Source: Candidatus Mycobacterium methanotrophicum
GTDB lineage: Bacteria > Actinomycetota > Actinomycetes > Mycobacteriales > Mycobacteriaceae
Direction: 5' to 3'
Length of the DNA: 64,000 nucleotides
Assembly (NCBI RefSeq): GCF_023515995.1
Contig: NZ_CP097320.1
Coordinates: 3,162,001-3,226,000 of the forward strand
Shown here: in pieces, positions 16,723 to 26,329 of the stretch
Position numbering within the stretch: position 1 is the first letter of the stretch
Layout: each line of letters begins with the position of its first letter
Made by a program: the position numbers and the translations under genes
The notes under the pieces: model-generated
The model's database searches: none
What the model saw: only the letters and a program-made list of their open reading frames with translations
Told to the model about the DNA's origin: nothing

Positions 16723-17987
16723 CGGTGCCGCCTTGGGTCGGGCATGTGATCTGGTGGCATGTCTATCCCCTCGGGTTCGTGGGGGCATTCCCCGCAACGG
16801 AACCCCCGGATCCGGGCGAACACCGGCTGCGACGGATCGTCGATTGGTTCGACCACGCGATCCAACTCGGTGCTTCGGGAATCGCGCTGGGACCGATCTT
16901 CGCCTCGCGCACACACGGTTACGACACCACCGACCACTACCGGATTGATCCCCGACTCGGCGACGACGAAGACTTCGACTATCTGATTGCCGAAGCGCAT
17001 CGGCGCGGCTTACGGGTGCTGCTCGACGGAGTGTTCAACCACGTCGGCGCCGACTTCGCTCGCTATCGTGATGGGTGGTTTCGCGATTACCCCTTCGAAG
17101 GCCACGCCGACCTTATTACGCTGAACCACGACAACCATGAGGTCGCCGACTACACCACTGACGTCATGGCGCACTGGTTGCGACGAGGAGCTGACGGCTG
17201 GCGTCTGGATGCTGCATATGCTGTCCCGCAACAGTTTTGGGCTTCAGTCCTGCCGAGGGTTCGTCAACTCCAGCCGGATGCGTGGTTCGTCGCGGAGCTG
17301 ATCCACGGTGACTACGCCGCGGTGGTCCGCCATACCGGGTTCGACTCCGTCACCCAATACGAACTGTGGAAGGCGATCTGGAGCAGCCTCAACGACGGAA
17401 ATTTCTACGAGCTGGACTGGGCAATGGAGCGCCACAACGGTTTCGTGCAAAGCTTTGCGCCGCTGACCTTCATCGGCAACCACGACGTCACCCGCATCGC
17501 CAGCCAACTTCAGCGATCTGAGCACCTCGCCCACGCCCTGGTGCTCCTCATGACCGTGGGTGGCATTCCCAGCATCTACGCCGGCGACGAGCTCGGCTAC
17601 CGTGGGATCAAGGAGGAGCGGTTCGGCGGTGATGACGCGGTACGTCCCGAATTCGGTTCTCCCCGAGCGGCACTGGATGCGCGCAGGGCCGAGGTATGGC
17701 GGCTACATCAATACCTGGTTGGCCTGCGCCGACGCCACTCTTGGCTGCATGCCGCGTCGACGTCGACGTTGCAACTGGACAACCGCTATTACGTGTACGA
17801 GTCGCGACACGGCGACGACGCACTGATTGTGGCGCTCAACATCAACGATGCCGCAACGCAGGTGGTGTTGGCCGAGCTGGGCGTGGGGCAGGCGCATGTC
17901 ATCGCCGGCAGTGGTATGCCGCCCCAGGAAGTCGTCGACCGGGTGCAGATTGAGCCGCAGGGCTGGCGAATCATGCGGCCCGTCTAA
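16719..17987 (+). CDS. GH13 alpha-amylase-family glycosidase
   Basis: A 422-residue protein with the four conserved GH13 regions in order: DGVFNHVG (region I), DGWRLDAAY with the nucleophile Asp (II), AWFVAELIHG with the acid/base Glu (III) and TFIGNHDVTR with the third Asp (IV). A short C-terminal all-beta domain follows (from about residue 350). There is no signal peptide, so it acts on intracellular alpha-glucans such as maltodextrin or glycogen fragments. It is coupled to the upstream deaminase by a four-base overlap, an odd pairing with no obvious metabolic link. I know of no close M. tuberculosis counterpart at this position. Confidence 0.9.
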   Translation: MTVPPWVGHVIWWHVYPLGFVGAFPATEPPDPGEHRLRRIVDWFDHAIQLGASGIALGPIFASRTHGYDTTDHYRIDPRLGDDEDFDYLIAEAHRRGLRVLLDGVFNHVGADFARYRDGWFRDYPFEGHADLITLNHDNHEVADYTTDVMAHWLRRGADGWRLDAAYAVPQQFWASVLPRVRQLQPDAWFVAELIHGDYAAVVRHTGFDSVTQYELWKAIWSSLNDGNFYELDWAMERHNGFVQSFAPLTFIGNHDVTRIASQLQRSEHLAHALVLLMTVGGIPSIYAGDELGYRGIKEERFGGDDAVRPEFGSPRAALDARRAEVWRLHQYLVGLRRRHSWLHAASTSTLQLDNRYYVYESRHGDDALIVALNINDAATQVVLAELGVGQAHVIAGSGMPPQEVVDRVQIEPQGWRIMRPV

Positions 17988-17995
17988 GGCTAAGT

Positions 17996-18427
17996 CTAAG
18001 TCAGCCGCTCCAGCGTGCGTGGATCTGCCTCGCCCTCGTAGTACCGGTCGAGCAACTCCACAAAATCCTGGTTGTCCTCGGTGGCGTGGGCGAACAGCGT
18101 CATCGACGAGCGCACTTTCAGATCGTCGGGAGACCCGAAGATCTCGCCGATCGAGCGGTCTTGCACCGCGTTGACCAGTTGCGCGCACTCGTGTAACCGC
18201 GATCCGAGCAGTTCGTGCCCTAGATAGGCGCGGGCTTCGTCGAGCGAGGAGATCGCATATCTGGCCGTCGTCGAACTGCTGCCCAGCCCGGCGATCTGCG
18301 GGAAGATGAACCAGATCCAATGGCTGCGCTTGCGGCCGGCGCGCAACTCGTCGAGGACTTCCGGGTAAACCCGGGCTTGGGCATCGACGAAACGCTGGAG
18401 ATCGAAGGGGTCGCTTGCGGACTGCAT
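17996..18427 (-). CDS. DUF1810 protein (Rv1873-like)
   Basis: A 143-residue soluble helical protein with the DUF1810 signatures [33 protein letters not shown] and [16 protein letters not shown]. It matches Rv1873 in length and position beside lldD2. The structure of the M. tuberculosis protein is known but its function is not. The start ATG at 18427 abuts the ATG of the divergent lldD2; both codons sit in a single CATATG. Confidence 0.88.
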   Translation of the reverse strand: MQSASDPFDLQRFVDAQARVYPEVLDELRAGRKRSHWIWFIFPQIAGLGSSSTTARYAISSLDEARAYLGHELLGSRLHECAQLVNAVQDRSIGEIFGSPDDLKVRSSMTLFAHATEDNQDFVELLDRYYEGEADPRTLERLT

Positions 18428-19675
18428 ATGACCTACGGTGGCACAGTGGTCAAACGGCGGGTGCCGAGGGTAAACGATCTCGCGCCGCTGATCCGGTTCC
18501 GCAAGCCCCGGTTCGACCGCACCCAACGCCGGCTGGACGAGGCGCAGACCGTCCACGATCTGCGGCGCATCGCCAAGCGGCGGACACCGAGGGCGGCGTT
18601 CGATTACGCCGACGGCGCGGCCGAGGATGAGATATCGCTGGCACGCGCGCGACAAGCCTTTCGCGACATCGAGTTTCACCCCACGATCCTGCGTGACGTC
18701 AGCAATGTCGGCACCGGCTGGGAGGTGCTGGGCCAGCCGGTGGCGCTGCCCTTCGCTATCGCCCCGACCGGCTTTACCCGGATGATGCATACCGAGGGCG
18801 AGATTGCCGGTGCCCGGGTGGCCGCTGCGGCCGGGATTCCGTTCTCGCTCTCGACGCTCGGCACCGCGTCAGTAGAAGACGTGGCGGCCGCCGCTCCGCA
18901 GGGCCGCAGGTGGTTTCAGCTGTACATGTGGCGCAATCGGGACCGTTCGATGGCGCTGGTGCGGCGGGCCGCCGACGCCGGGTTCGACACCCTGCTGGCC
19001 ACCGTTGATGTCCCGGTCGCCGGTGCGCGGCTGCGTGACGTGCGCAACGGGATGTCGATCCCGCCCGCGTTGACGCTGCGCACCGTGCTTGACGCCGTGC
19101 CGCGCCCGCGGTGGTGGTTCGACCTGTTGACCACCGAGCCGCTTGCCTTCGCGTCGCTGGATCGTTGGTCGGGCACCGTTGGTCAATACCTGGACACGAT
19201 GTTCGACCCCAGCCTGACCTTCGATGATTTGGGCTGGGTCAAGGCGCAGTGGCCTGGCAAGCTCGTCGTCAAGGGCATCCAGACCCTCGACGACGCGCGC
19301 GCCGCGGTCGACTGCGGCGTCGACGGCATCGTGTTGTCCAATCATGGTGGCCGCCAACTTGATCGGGCTCCTGTGCCGTTTCATCTGTTGCCCGCTGTGG
19401 CGCGTGAACTCGGCAGGGACACCGAGATCCTGCTGGACACCGGGATCATGTCGGGCGCCGACATCGTCGCCGCAATCGCGCTCGGCGCACGCTGCACGCT
19501 TATCGGCCGCGCCTACCTGTATGGGCTGATGGCCGGCGGGCAAGCGGGCGTTCGGCGCGCCGTCGAGATCCTGGCGGGGCAGCTTACCCGCACGATGCGG
19601 CTACTCGGTGTCACCTGCCTCGAAGAACTCTCGCCCAAGCACGTGACGCAGCTGCGACGGCTGGCGCCGGGCTGA
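18428..19675 (+). CDS. lldD2: FMN-dependent L-lactate dehydrogenase LldD2
   Basis: A 415-residue alpha-hydroxy-acid oxidase-family enzyme that oxidises L-lactate to pyruvate and feeds electrons to the respiratory chain. FMN and substrate residues are visible in [32 protein letters not shown], the catalytic-His region [13 protein letters not shown] and the phosphate site [16 protein letters not shown]. It corresponds to Rv1872c (414 residues). The ATG at 18428 gives that length; a GTG at 18446 is an alternative. In M. tuberculosis LldD2 is the enzyme needed for growth on lactate. Confidence 0.95.
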   Translation: MTYGGTVVKRRVPRVNDLAPLIRFRKPRFDRTQRRLDEAQTVHDLRRIAKRRTPRAAFDYADGAAEDEISLARARQAFRDIEFHPTILRDVSNVGTGWEVLGQPVALPFAIAPTGFTRMMHTEGEIAGARVAAAAGIPFSLSTLGTASVEDVAAAAPQGRRWFQLYMWRNRDRSMALVRRAADAGFDTLLATVDVPVAGARLRDVRNGMSIPPALTLRTVLDAVPRPRWWFDLLTTEPLAFASLDRWSGTVGQYLDTMFDPSLTFDDLGWVKAQWPGKLVVKGIQTLDDARAAVDCGVDGIVLSNHGGRQLDRAPVPFHLLPAVARELGRDTEILLDTGIMSGADIVAAIALGARCTLIGRAYLYGLMAGGQAGVRRAVEILAGQLTRTMRLLGVTCLEELSPKHVTQLRRLAPG

Positions 19676-19771
19676 GTTAGCGGTGGGTTTGAAGGCGCGT
19701 CTCGTGGGTAGCTCTGGTATTCAAGTACTCCTCCCCCGCCGGGGGCTACCGACGAATCTGGAGGCTGCGCC

Positions 19772-21124
19772 GTGACGCTCACGGACAACTGCCTTTCGTC
19801 CATGGATGAAGCGCTGTTCCGAATGATGCGTGCCACCGGCCGGACCGCGGTCGTCCAGTGCATTTGGGTCTACGAACGCCCGGTAAACTTCGCGGGGTTG
19901 CGGCGCCTTCATCGCGAGCTCGGGCGCGGATTGTTAGGACGGCGGATCGAACGTTCCCCATTGCCGTTCGCCCGCCATCGCTGGGTCGCATATCAAGGGC
20001 CCGATATCGACGTCGCCGAGCAAGCCCGTCCCCGCCAGGACCTCAGCGACTGGGCCGATGAACGTGCCCAGCTGCCCGTCGATCCCGAACGGGGGCCGTG
20101 TTGGCATCTCGGGGTCCTGGCGCTGACCGACGGGTCCACCGCGGTCAGCCTGGTCGTGTCCCACTGTCTGGTCGACGGCCTGGGGCTGGGCGGCGCGATC
20201 GCTGACGCGATCCACGGCAGCGATCGCGATCTCGGCTATCCGCCGCCCGGGTCGCGCAGTCGGTGGCGGGCGGTCATTCAGGATGCCGCGCAGGTCGCGA
20301 AAAGCGGATCGGAGGTTGCCCGGGCGATCGCTGCGTTGGCAAGGCAGACTCGCGAGCAGCGTGACGCCGGCCAATCGTCGCGTGCTTCGCGACCCGCCGG
20401 AGTGTCAGGCGGCGACAGTGACGAAGCTGTCGTCGTACCGATGGTCACCGTCAGGGTCGACGGGGACAACTGGGATGCCCGCGCGAAAGCTCTTGGTGGA
20501 ATGGGTCATCACCTGATCGCCGGCTTCGCCGCGAAACTGGGCGAACAGCTGGGGCGCCGACGTGCCGCAGACGGTTTGGTTACCCTGCAACTGCCGGTCA
20601 GCGATCGCACCGGAGACGACACTCGGGCCAATGCGTTGTCGTTCGTGAGCATCGCGGTCGACCCGGCGCCCGTCACCAAAGATTTGCATGGCGTCCGGAT
20701 AGCCAACGGACAAGCATTCAGGGAGTTGCGGGCACACCCGGAAGAATCCAATCCGATTCTGGCGCTGACCCCGCTCGCTCCGTTTGCGCCGAGGCGTGTG
20801 CTCAAGCGGGTGGTCGACGCGGCTTTCGACTACGACGAATTGCCGGTGGGGTGTTCCAATGGCGGCGATGTCGATCCGGCCCTTGGTCGTGTCGATGGCG
20901 GCGATGCTTCGGATGCTTTCGCGCGCGGGGGCGAGCAACACGTCACGCGGGGCCACCTCGAGCAGACGCGCGGCCAACTTACCGTGTGGGCGGCGCGTTT
21001 CGGCGACAAGGTGGGCCTGACCATCGGCGGCTATCAACCCGGCCGAGTCGAGAGCAAGTCAAGTTTGCGGGAACTGGTGACGGAAACGCTCGCGGAGTTC
21101 GAGCTCGCCGGCGTCATCGATTGA
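19772..21124 (+). CDS. Wax-ester-synthase/condensation-like acyltransferase
   Basis: A 450-residue protein of the WES/DGAT-like or PapA-like CoA-dependent acyltransferase superfamily. The active-site motif H-x3-D-G is in [13 protein letters not shown] at about residue 130. The C-terminal half has the paired domain with [10 protein letters not shown] and LTIGGYQPG. An Ala/Arg-rich linker (about residues 195-225) joins the halves. It opens with a typical [12 protein letters not shown] segment. The 3' end overlaps by 11 bases the convergent end of the broken mbtN. The substrate could be an acyl-CoA plus an alcohol or diglyceride, and I cannot narrow it down. Confidence 0.75.
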   Translation: MTLTDNCLSSMDEALFRMMRATGRTAVVQCIWVYERPVNFAGLRRLHRELGRGLLGRRIERSPLPFARHRWVAYQGPDIDVAEQARPRQDLSDWADERAQLPVDPERGPCWHLGVLALTDGSTAVSLVVSHCLVDGLGLGGAIADAIHGSDRDLGYPPPGSRSRWRAVIQDAAQVAKSGSEVARAIAALARQTREQRDAGQSSRASRPAGVSGGDSDEAVVVPMVTVRVDGDNWDARAKALGGMGHHLIAGFAAKLGEQLGRRRAADGLVTLQLPVSDRTGDDTRANALSFVSIAVDPAPVTKDLHGVRIANGQAFRELRAHPEESNPILALTPLAPFAPRRVLKRVVDAAFDYDELPVGCSNGGDVDPALGRVDGGDASDAFARGGEQHVTRGHLEQTRGQLTVWAARFGDKVGLTIGGYQPGRVESKSSLRELVTETLAEFELAGVID

Positions 21125-21927
21125 CAGGGCGCTCGGCTGTCATCTCGGCGTAGCCGTCGTGGTCGGGTTTCATCGCCGCGGCCACCAGTTCCCACAGCGC
21201 CTCATCGGTGCCGCCGCCGACCCTCGCCAGCTTCATATCACGCCACTATCGACCGATACATGTCTCGTCCACCAGGTAGCCGCCGGCGCCGCCGAAGATG
21301 TGCATGCACTCCGACAGCACCTCTTCGCCGAGGCGGGCGGCGGTGACCTTCACGGCCGCCGCGGCACGCAGATCGACGCGGCCCTGCGCGGCAATCCCGT
21401 TGAGCCCGTGTCGTAACAGCCCGACGCGTGCCTGCAGGTCGGCCATGCGCAGGCGCAGCGCCTGATGCTCGAACAGCGTGGCGCCGAATTGCCGGCGCGT
21501 CATCATCCGGGCATGGGTGATGCCGAGGGCACGTTGGCAGGCCGACGCGACTTGCCCGGCGATCGACATGCGTTCATGTGCCAGCCCCCAGGAGATCGCC
21601 GCCAAACCAGTTTCCGGGACGGGCGATGAGCGCATCTGCCGGCACGTGGGTGTCGATATGCACCGCGGCGGTGTCCAGCGGCCCGGCGCCGACTTTGCGA
21701 TAGGGCGCCTGCACGTCGACCTGTGCGACCAACTTCGCCATATCGGGCTGCTGGCCGTTGCGCCACTTGTGGGCGAATACACCGGCCTTGCCGAGCCGCT
21801 CGACCAGTTCACGCGGAAACCGTTCGGCGGCTTCGGCTTCCGCGGCCAAGTCCACGATCCGCTGGTCGAACACCTCGTCGAGCAGTTTGCGGTAGTCGTC
21901 GATGCCCAGGGCCGCCAAGGCGGTCAT
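21114..21927 (-). pseudogene. mbtN: mbtN (fadE14-like acyl-ACP dehydrogenase), broken three ways
   Basis: Fragments match M. tuberculosis MbtN/FadE14, which introduces the double bond into the mycobactin acyl chain. The N-terminus ([29 protein letters not shown]) runs to KLVAQ, then jumps to [18 protein letters not shown]: about 120 residues of the flavin and substrate domain are deleted. At about 21595 a one-base shift separates FGGDLL from [18 protein letters not shown] at 21246-21248 replaces the second Trp of [14 protein letters not shown]. The remnant reads on to a TGA at 21114. Its start overlaps the mbtM stop, so the operon structure survives although this gene is dead. Confidence 0.88.
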
Positions 21928-23507
21928 GTGATCATCGTCGCGAGGTTGCGTTGGACTTCCAGTCGCCGCAGCTTGCCCGACGACGTGCGCGGCAGCGCCC
22001 CGGGTGACAGAAACACGACATCGGAAGGGACGACGCCACATTCGGATGCCACCCGGGCCACCAGCTCGCTGCGTGCGCTCGATTCGTCGGAGCCGCGGAA
22101 TTCGGCCGCGATCACCAGGCCCGGCCGCGTGCCGTCGTCGCTACCCACTGCGACGACCCCGCCCTCGCGCACGCCGTGCACTTGGGCGGCGGTGCGTTCG
22201 ATCTCGGTCGGGAAGACGTTGCGGCCGGCGACCGTGATGATTTCCTTGGCCCGCCCGCATACCACCAGCCCGTCGTCGGTCAGATAGCCCAAATCGCCTG
22301 TCTTGAACCAGCTGTCCGGCTGTAATGGGGGCTGCCCGACATAGCCTGACATCATCGAAGTGCCGCGGATCTCGATCTCGCCGACCTCGCGGTCGATCAC
22401 CTCGGCGGCGTCCTCACTCACCGAGCCGATCCGTATTTGCATGCCCGCGAGCGGCTCACCCAGGACGGCGTGGCGCACCGGCGCGCCGGATCCTGCCGTC
22501 TCGACTTCGTCATACCGAAGGCCGGCGCCGGGATGCGGGATCGTCACCGCGCAGCTGGCCTCCGCCATCCCGTAGGACGGCGCGACCGCGCCTGGATCCA
22601 GACCGCATTTCGCCAGCCCGGCGGTGAACCGCTCCAGCCCGGCGCAGTCGACCGGCTCGCCGCCGTTGATCGCTACCCGCAACCGCCCAAGATCGACCTC
22701 GGGCGCCAGACGGGCGTACTTGCCGATCAAGCTGTAGGCGAGGTTCGGGGCGGCGGTCAGCGTCGCACCGCTGTCCTGCAGCCATGTCAGCCAACGAACC
22801 GGGGCGGCCGAGAAGGCCGTGGTGGGGGCCAGCCATAACGGCAGTCCGGCCTTCGCGCAGGTGAGCAGGAAGACCAGGCCCATGTCGTGGTAGAGCGGCA
22901 ACCAGGAACACCCTGCATCGGCCGAGCGGTCGACATCCAACCGCTCGATCAGGTCGTTGATATTGCTCAGCATTGCCGTGGGTGACACCTGCGCAGTGCG
23001 CGGGCCACCGGTGGAGCCGGCGGTGCCCTGCAGTACTGCTGGCGTGTCGGATGCGTCGGCAGCCGGTGCTCCGGCGGCCGCGTCCCGGCCCTGAGCGGCC
23101 GCGCTGACGTCGAGCGCCGGCAGCGGCGGATCGGATGCGCGCAACAGGTCCAGCACCTCTCCATCGCCCAATACGATGCGCACGCCGATTCCGATGAATC
23201 GGCTTAGCGTCGAGCGCGCCCACTGCTGCGGGTCGGCACCGCGGATTGGTCCGGGCAGGATGGACACGCTCTGCCCGGCAAGGCCGGCGCCGTGAATGGC
23301 GGCGACGAAGTCCCCGGTCGGCTCGCCGACCAGGCCGACCGCCCCCGGGTTCTCTTCGGCGAGGATCCGGGCGGCGATGCTTTCGGCGCAGGCGTGGACC
23401 TGTGGCCAGGGGTGGCGGATCCAGCCGTCGGTGTCCCGATCGAAGACCATGAGATCGTGCGGGGACGTCTTCATCGCCTCAGCCAGGGCGGTCGCGAGCA
23501 CACTCAT
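21924..23507 (-). CDS. mbtM: Fatty-acyl-AMP ligase MbtM (FadD33-like)
   Basis: A 527-residue adenylate-forming enzyme that activates a long-chain fatty acid and loads it on the carrier protein MbtL for mycobactin acylation. Adenylation motifs are visible: [12 protein letters not shown] (phosphate loop), [48 protein letters not shown] and the catalytic-Lys end [12 protein letters not shown]. Length and motif wording match my memory of Rv1345. It overlaps mbtL upstream and mbtN downstream by four bases each. No frameshift is seen, so the enzyme should be made. Confidence 0.92.
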   Translation of the reverse strand: MSVLATALAEAMKTSPHDLMVFDRDTDGWIRHPWPQVHACAESIAARILAEENPGAVGLVGEPTGDFVAAIHGAGLAGQSVSILPGPIRGADPQQWARSTLSRFIGIGVRIVLGDGEVLDLLRASDPPLPALDVSAAAQGRDAAAGAPAADASDTPAVLQGTAGSTGGPRTAQVSPTAMLSNINDLIERLDVDRSADAGCSWLPLYHDMGLVFLLTCAKAGLPLWLAPTTAFSAAPVRWLTWLQDSGATLTAAPNLAYSLIGKYARLAPEVDLGRLRVAINGGEPVDCAGLERFTAGLAKCGLDPGAVAPSYGMAEASCAVTIPHPGAGLRYDEVETAGSGAPVRHAVLGEPLAGMQIRIGSVSEDAAEVIDREVGEIEIRGTSMMSGYVGQPPLQPDSWFKTGDLGYLTDDGLVVCGRAKEIITVAGRNVFPTEIERTAAQVHGVREGGVVAVGSDDGTRPGLVIAAEFRGSDESSARSELVARVASECGVVPSDVVFLSPGALPRTSSGKLRRLEVQRNLATMIT

Positions 23508-23761
23508 TTTGCAACGGAAATTTCCGCTTGTATGGCCGTCTCGAGGTCGCGGACGGTCTCGCAGCTCAGCAGCTCCTTTTCGGACATCGCCACGCCGAGT
23601 TTGTCCTCGATCGCCACGATGCCGACTGCGAAGGCCACGGAGTCCAGCCCGACGTCGTCGATCAGTCGCGAATCGGGGGTTACCGGGGCGAGATCGATAT
23701 TCAGGTCGTCGCGCAGTATCTCCTCCAATACGGCGCCAATGTCAGGTGTTGGCTTCTCCAT
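23504..23761 (-). CDS. mbtL: Acyl carrier protein MbtL
   Basis: An 85-residue acyl carrier protein. The phosphopantetheine serine is in [20 protein letters not shown], near-identical to my memory of M. tuberculosis MbtL (Rv1344); [16 protein letters not shown] and the tail after [11 protein letters not shown] also match. The ATG at 23761 is the most likely start, though the frame is open upstream. It leads a three-gene operon mbtL-mbtM-mbtN with four-base overlaps. The upstream 250 bases show no good IdeR box, unlike the usual iron-repressed mbt-2 locus, and no mbtK is present next to it. Confidence 0.9.
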   Translation of the reverse strand: MEKPTPDIGAVLEEILRDDLNIDLAPVTPDSRLIDDVGLDSVAFAVGIVAIEDKLGVAMSEKELLSCETVRDLETAIQAEISVAK

Positions 23762-24040
23762 GTTGTTGGGAATCCCCGATAACTGTGCGAGTAAACACCT
23801 CCGGCGGCTAAACGGTAGCGACGCTACGTTGCGGTTACCGACGCGCCGCCCTGGTTTCTTCCAGACCGGCCGTGCCGGTGTTACCGGACGCCTGGGCGTG
23901 CGTGTTCTGGGCATGCACGACGACTTTGTCCAGCGCCGTCAGCAAGTCCTTGTCAACGAACGTGGTCGACTCGTAGGCGGTCCCGCGGCCTCCCTCCTCC
24001 TACGTGGGCCCCGGACCGATCGACACCGGGGGACCTTCGT
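23762..24040. other. Intergenic region upstream of mbtL
   Basis: No convincing gene. An IdeR consensus was looked for by eye and not found; the closest AT-rich parts do not resemble TTAGGTTAGGCTAACCTAA. The right half leads into the fragment on the plus strand. Confidence 0.5.
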
Positions 24041-24331
24041 GAAATCGCTCGGCGCAGTGACGGCGATATCGACGCCGCGAAGCGAATGCTGAAGAGATTC
24101 AAAGGAATCGGCGACACCGGTGACGACATCTTCCTTCGCGAAGTCCAGGATGCCTGGACGTGGGTGCGGCCATACTTCGACAACCGTGCCGCCCGTGCCG
24201 CCAAGATGCTGGGGTTGCCGACCGATCCTGCGAAGCTGGGTGCGCTCGCCCCGCGTGCCAACGCCCGGGTGGCCGCAGCGTTGGTGCGGGCCTCGCTCGA
24301 TGACGATGTGCGCCAACAGGTGGTCGGTTGA
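24041..24331 (+). pseudogene. C-terminal fragment of a helix-hairpin-helix (endonuclease III-like) protein
   Basis: The frame reads DLREIARRSDGDIDAAKRML, then KRFKGIGDTGDDIFLREVQ, a helix-hairpin-helix-like GIGDTG turn followed by a conserved helix, then AWTWVRPYFDNRAARAAKML and a C-terminal bundle to the stop at 24331. The N-terminal half expected for this family is absent upstream of about 24041. It may be a degraded DNA-binding or glycosylase-like gene. A shorter ATG-started version (24086) would encode 81 residues and could still be translated. Confidence 0.5.
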
Positions 24332-24338
24332 ACCGGCG

Positions 24339-25064
24339 GTGACCGTGCGGATCGGCACCTCCGGGTGGTCCTATGACCACTGGACCGATGTGCTCTACGC
24401 CCCGGGCCTGGTATCCGCGCGCCGCTTGAGCCGCTATGTCGAGGAGTTCGACACCATCGAGCTCAATGCGAGCTTCTACCGCTGGCCCAAGGATTCCACA
24501 TTCGCCGGGTGGCGTGCGCAACTTCCGGCCGGCTTCACGACGTCGGTCAAGGCCCATCGCGGATTGACTCATTACCGTCGGCTGGCGTCACCCGAGCCGT
24601 GGATCGACAGGTTCGAAAGCTGTTGGCAATTGCTCGGCGATCGCCATGGGGTGCTGCCGGTGCAGCTGCACCCGCAGCAACGCCGCGACGACGCTCGCCT
24701 CGACGGCTTTCTCGCCCGCGTGCCCGAGTCAATTCGGGTGGCAGTGGAATTGCGGCACCCCTCCTGGAACGACCCGGCGGTGTATGCGGTGTTGGAGAGC
24801 CGTTGTGCCGCCTACGTGGTGATGAGCGGGGCGGATCTGCCGTGCATCCCACGTGCCACCACCGACTTCGTCTATGTGCGGATGCACGGCCCCGATCCGG
24901 CCACCATGTACACCGGCTCCTACACCGACGAGGAGCTTCGGACGTGGGCCGGGCGGATCGGCGAATGGGACGCCGACGGCAGGGACGTCTGGCTGTACTT
25001 CAACAACGACCTCTACGGCCACGCGGTGCGCAATGCCATGTTTCTGCGCGACCTTGTGGGTTAA
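24339..25064 (+). CDS. DUF72 (YecE-like) TIM-barrel protein
   Basis: A 241-residue protein of the DUF72 family. Landmarks are RIGTSGWSYDHW at the start, DTIELNASFYRWPK, TTSVKAHRGLTHYRRL, VAVELRHPSWND and FVYVRMHGPDP with VWLYFNNDLYGHAV at the end. The GTG at 24339 is preferred because the protein usually begins just before RIGTSGW; the frame remains open far upstream. The family's function is unknown, though its barrel resembles phosphodiesterases and sugar isomerases. It is followed after 23 bases by the Rv1869c-like gene. Confidence 0.88.
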   Translation: MTVRIGTSGWSYDHWTDVLYAPGLVSARRLSRYVEEFDTIELNASFYRWPKDSTFAGWRAQLPAGFTTSVKAHRGLTHYRRLASPEPWIDRFESCWQLLGDRHGVLPVQLHPQQRRDDARLDGFLARVPESIRVAVELRHPSWNDPAVYAVLESRCAAYVVMSGADLPCIPRATTDFVYVRMHGPDPATMYTGSYTDEELRTWAGRIGEWDADGRDVWLYFNNDLYGHAVRNAMFLRDLVG

Positions 25065-25087
25065 CCCGCGCGAGTAGGGTGAAGGTC

Positions 25088-26329
25088 ATGGCCAACTCGA
25101 GAACATTCGTCATCATCGGCGGTGGCCTTGCCGGAGCGAAGGCTGCAGAAGCCCTGCGCGACAAAGGCTTCGACGCCCATATCATTCTGTGCGCCGAGGA
25201 GGAGCTGCTTCCTTACGAGCGGCCTCCGCTGTCGAAGGAGTTTCTGGCGGGCAAGAAGTCGCTCAGCGATTTCACCGTGCACGACTCAGCCTGGTACTGC
25301 GAGAACGAGATCGACCTCCGCCTCGGCACACGCGTGCTGTCCGTGGATCCGGCCGCACACAACATCAAGCTTGCCGACAACACAGGCGTCGGGTACGACA
25401 AGTTGCTGCTCGCCACCGGATCGCGCTCACGGCGACTGCCCATTGGAGGGTCTGATGCCGCGGGTGTTCATTATCTTCGAACATTCGACGACGCGTCGAC
25501 GCTGAATTCGGCTCTGGTGGAAGGCTCTTCGCTGGCAGTGGTCGGTGCCGGATGGATCGGGCTGGAAGTTGCCGCCAGCGCCCGGCAGCGCGGCGTCAAG
25601 GTCACCGTCGTTGAGGCCGCGTCGTTGCCGCTGATCGGTGCGCTCGGCGCAGAGGTCGGCTCGGTATTCGCCAGGCTGCACCGCGAACACGGCGTCGACC
25701 TGCGACTGAAGTCCCAGGTCGAGGAGATCACCACCGCCGCCGGCAAGGCCACTGGTCTGCGGCTCGGCGACGGGACGAATGTCACCGCCGACGCCGTGCT
25801 GGTGGCCGTCGGTGCGCAGCCCAACGTCGAGCTCGCCGACCAGGCTGGACTGTCGACGAGCGGCGGCGGCGTGCTGGTCGAGGCATCGCTGCGCACCAGT
25901 GACGCCGACATCTACGCGGTAGGCGATATCGCCGCCGCCGAGCATCCCCTGTTTGGCGCCCGAGTCCGTACCGAGCACTGGGCCAACGCGCTCAAGCAGC
26001 CCGCGGTCGCAGCGACCGGTATGCTGGGTGAGCAAGCCGAATATGCCGAGCTGCCTTATTTTTTCACCGACCAGTACGACTTAGGAATGGAGTACGCGGG
26101 GTACGCTCCGACATATGACCGCGTCGTGTTCCGCGGCGACGTTGACAGCCGAGAATTCATCGCTTTTTGGCTCGATGCCGGCAGCCGGGTGCTGGCCGGG
26201 ATGAATGTCAACATCTGGGACGTGCTCGACGACATCAAGAGCCTGATCCGGTCGAAACGCGCCGTGGATCCTGACACGCTGGTCGATCCGCAGGTGCCGT
26301 TGGGTGATCTGGTCAGCTCAACCCAATGA
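25088..26329 (+). CDS. Ferredoxin reductase-like FAD/NAD oxidoreductase (Rv1869c-like)
   Basis: A 413-residue pyridine-nucleotide-disulphide oxidoreductase. The FAD fingerprint FVIIGGGLAGAKAAEAL is at residues 7-23. The NAD-binding fingerprint AVVGAGWIGLEVAASAR follows at about 150, and DIYAVGDIAA contacts FAD at about 280. The C-terminal reductase domain has a PYFFTDQYDLGMEY segment. It has no redox-active Cys pair, so it belongs to the putidaredoxin-reductase type that passes electrons from NAD(P)H to a ferredoxin. Its length agrees with Rv1869c (411). Its end overlaps the convergent Rv1868 remnant. Confidence 0.92.
   Translation: MANSRTFVIIGGGLAGAKAAEALRDKGFDAHIILCAEEELLPYERPPLSKEFLAGKKSLSDFTVHDSAWYCENEIDLRLGTRVLSVDPAAHNIKLADNTGVGYDKLLLATGSRSRRLPIGGSDAAGVHYLRTFDDASTLNSALVEGSSLAVVGAGWIGLEVAASARQRGVKVTVVEAASLPLIGALGAEVGSVFARLHREHGVDLRLKSQVEEITTAAGKATGLRLGDGTNVTADAVLVAVGAQPNVELADQAGLSTSGGGVLVEASLRTSDADIYAVGDIAAAEHPLFGARVRTEHWANALKQPAVAATGMLGEQAEYAELPYFFTDQYDLGMEYAGYAPTYDRVVFRGDVDSREFIAFWLDAGSRVLAGMNVNIWDVLDDIKSLIRSKRAVDPDTLVDPQVPLGDLVSSTQ

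Noticed and set aside
19772..21124. Frameshift suspected in the acyltransferase around the Gly/Asp-rich segment near residue 370
   Set aside because: The reading stays in frame before and after ([18 protein letters not shown], then [19 protein letters not shown]), so it is only a variable loop.
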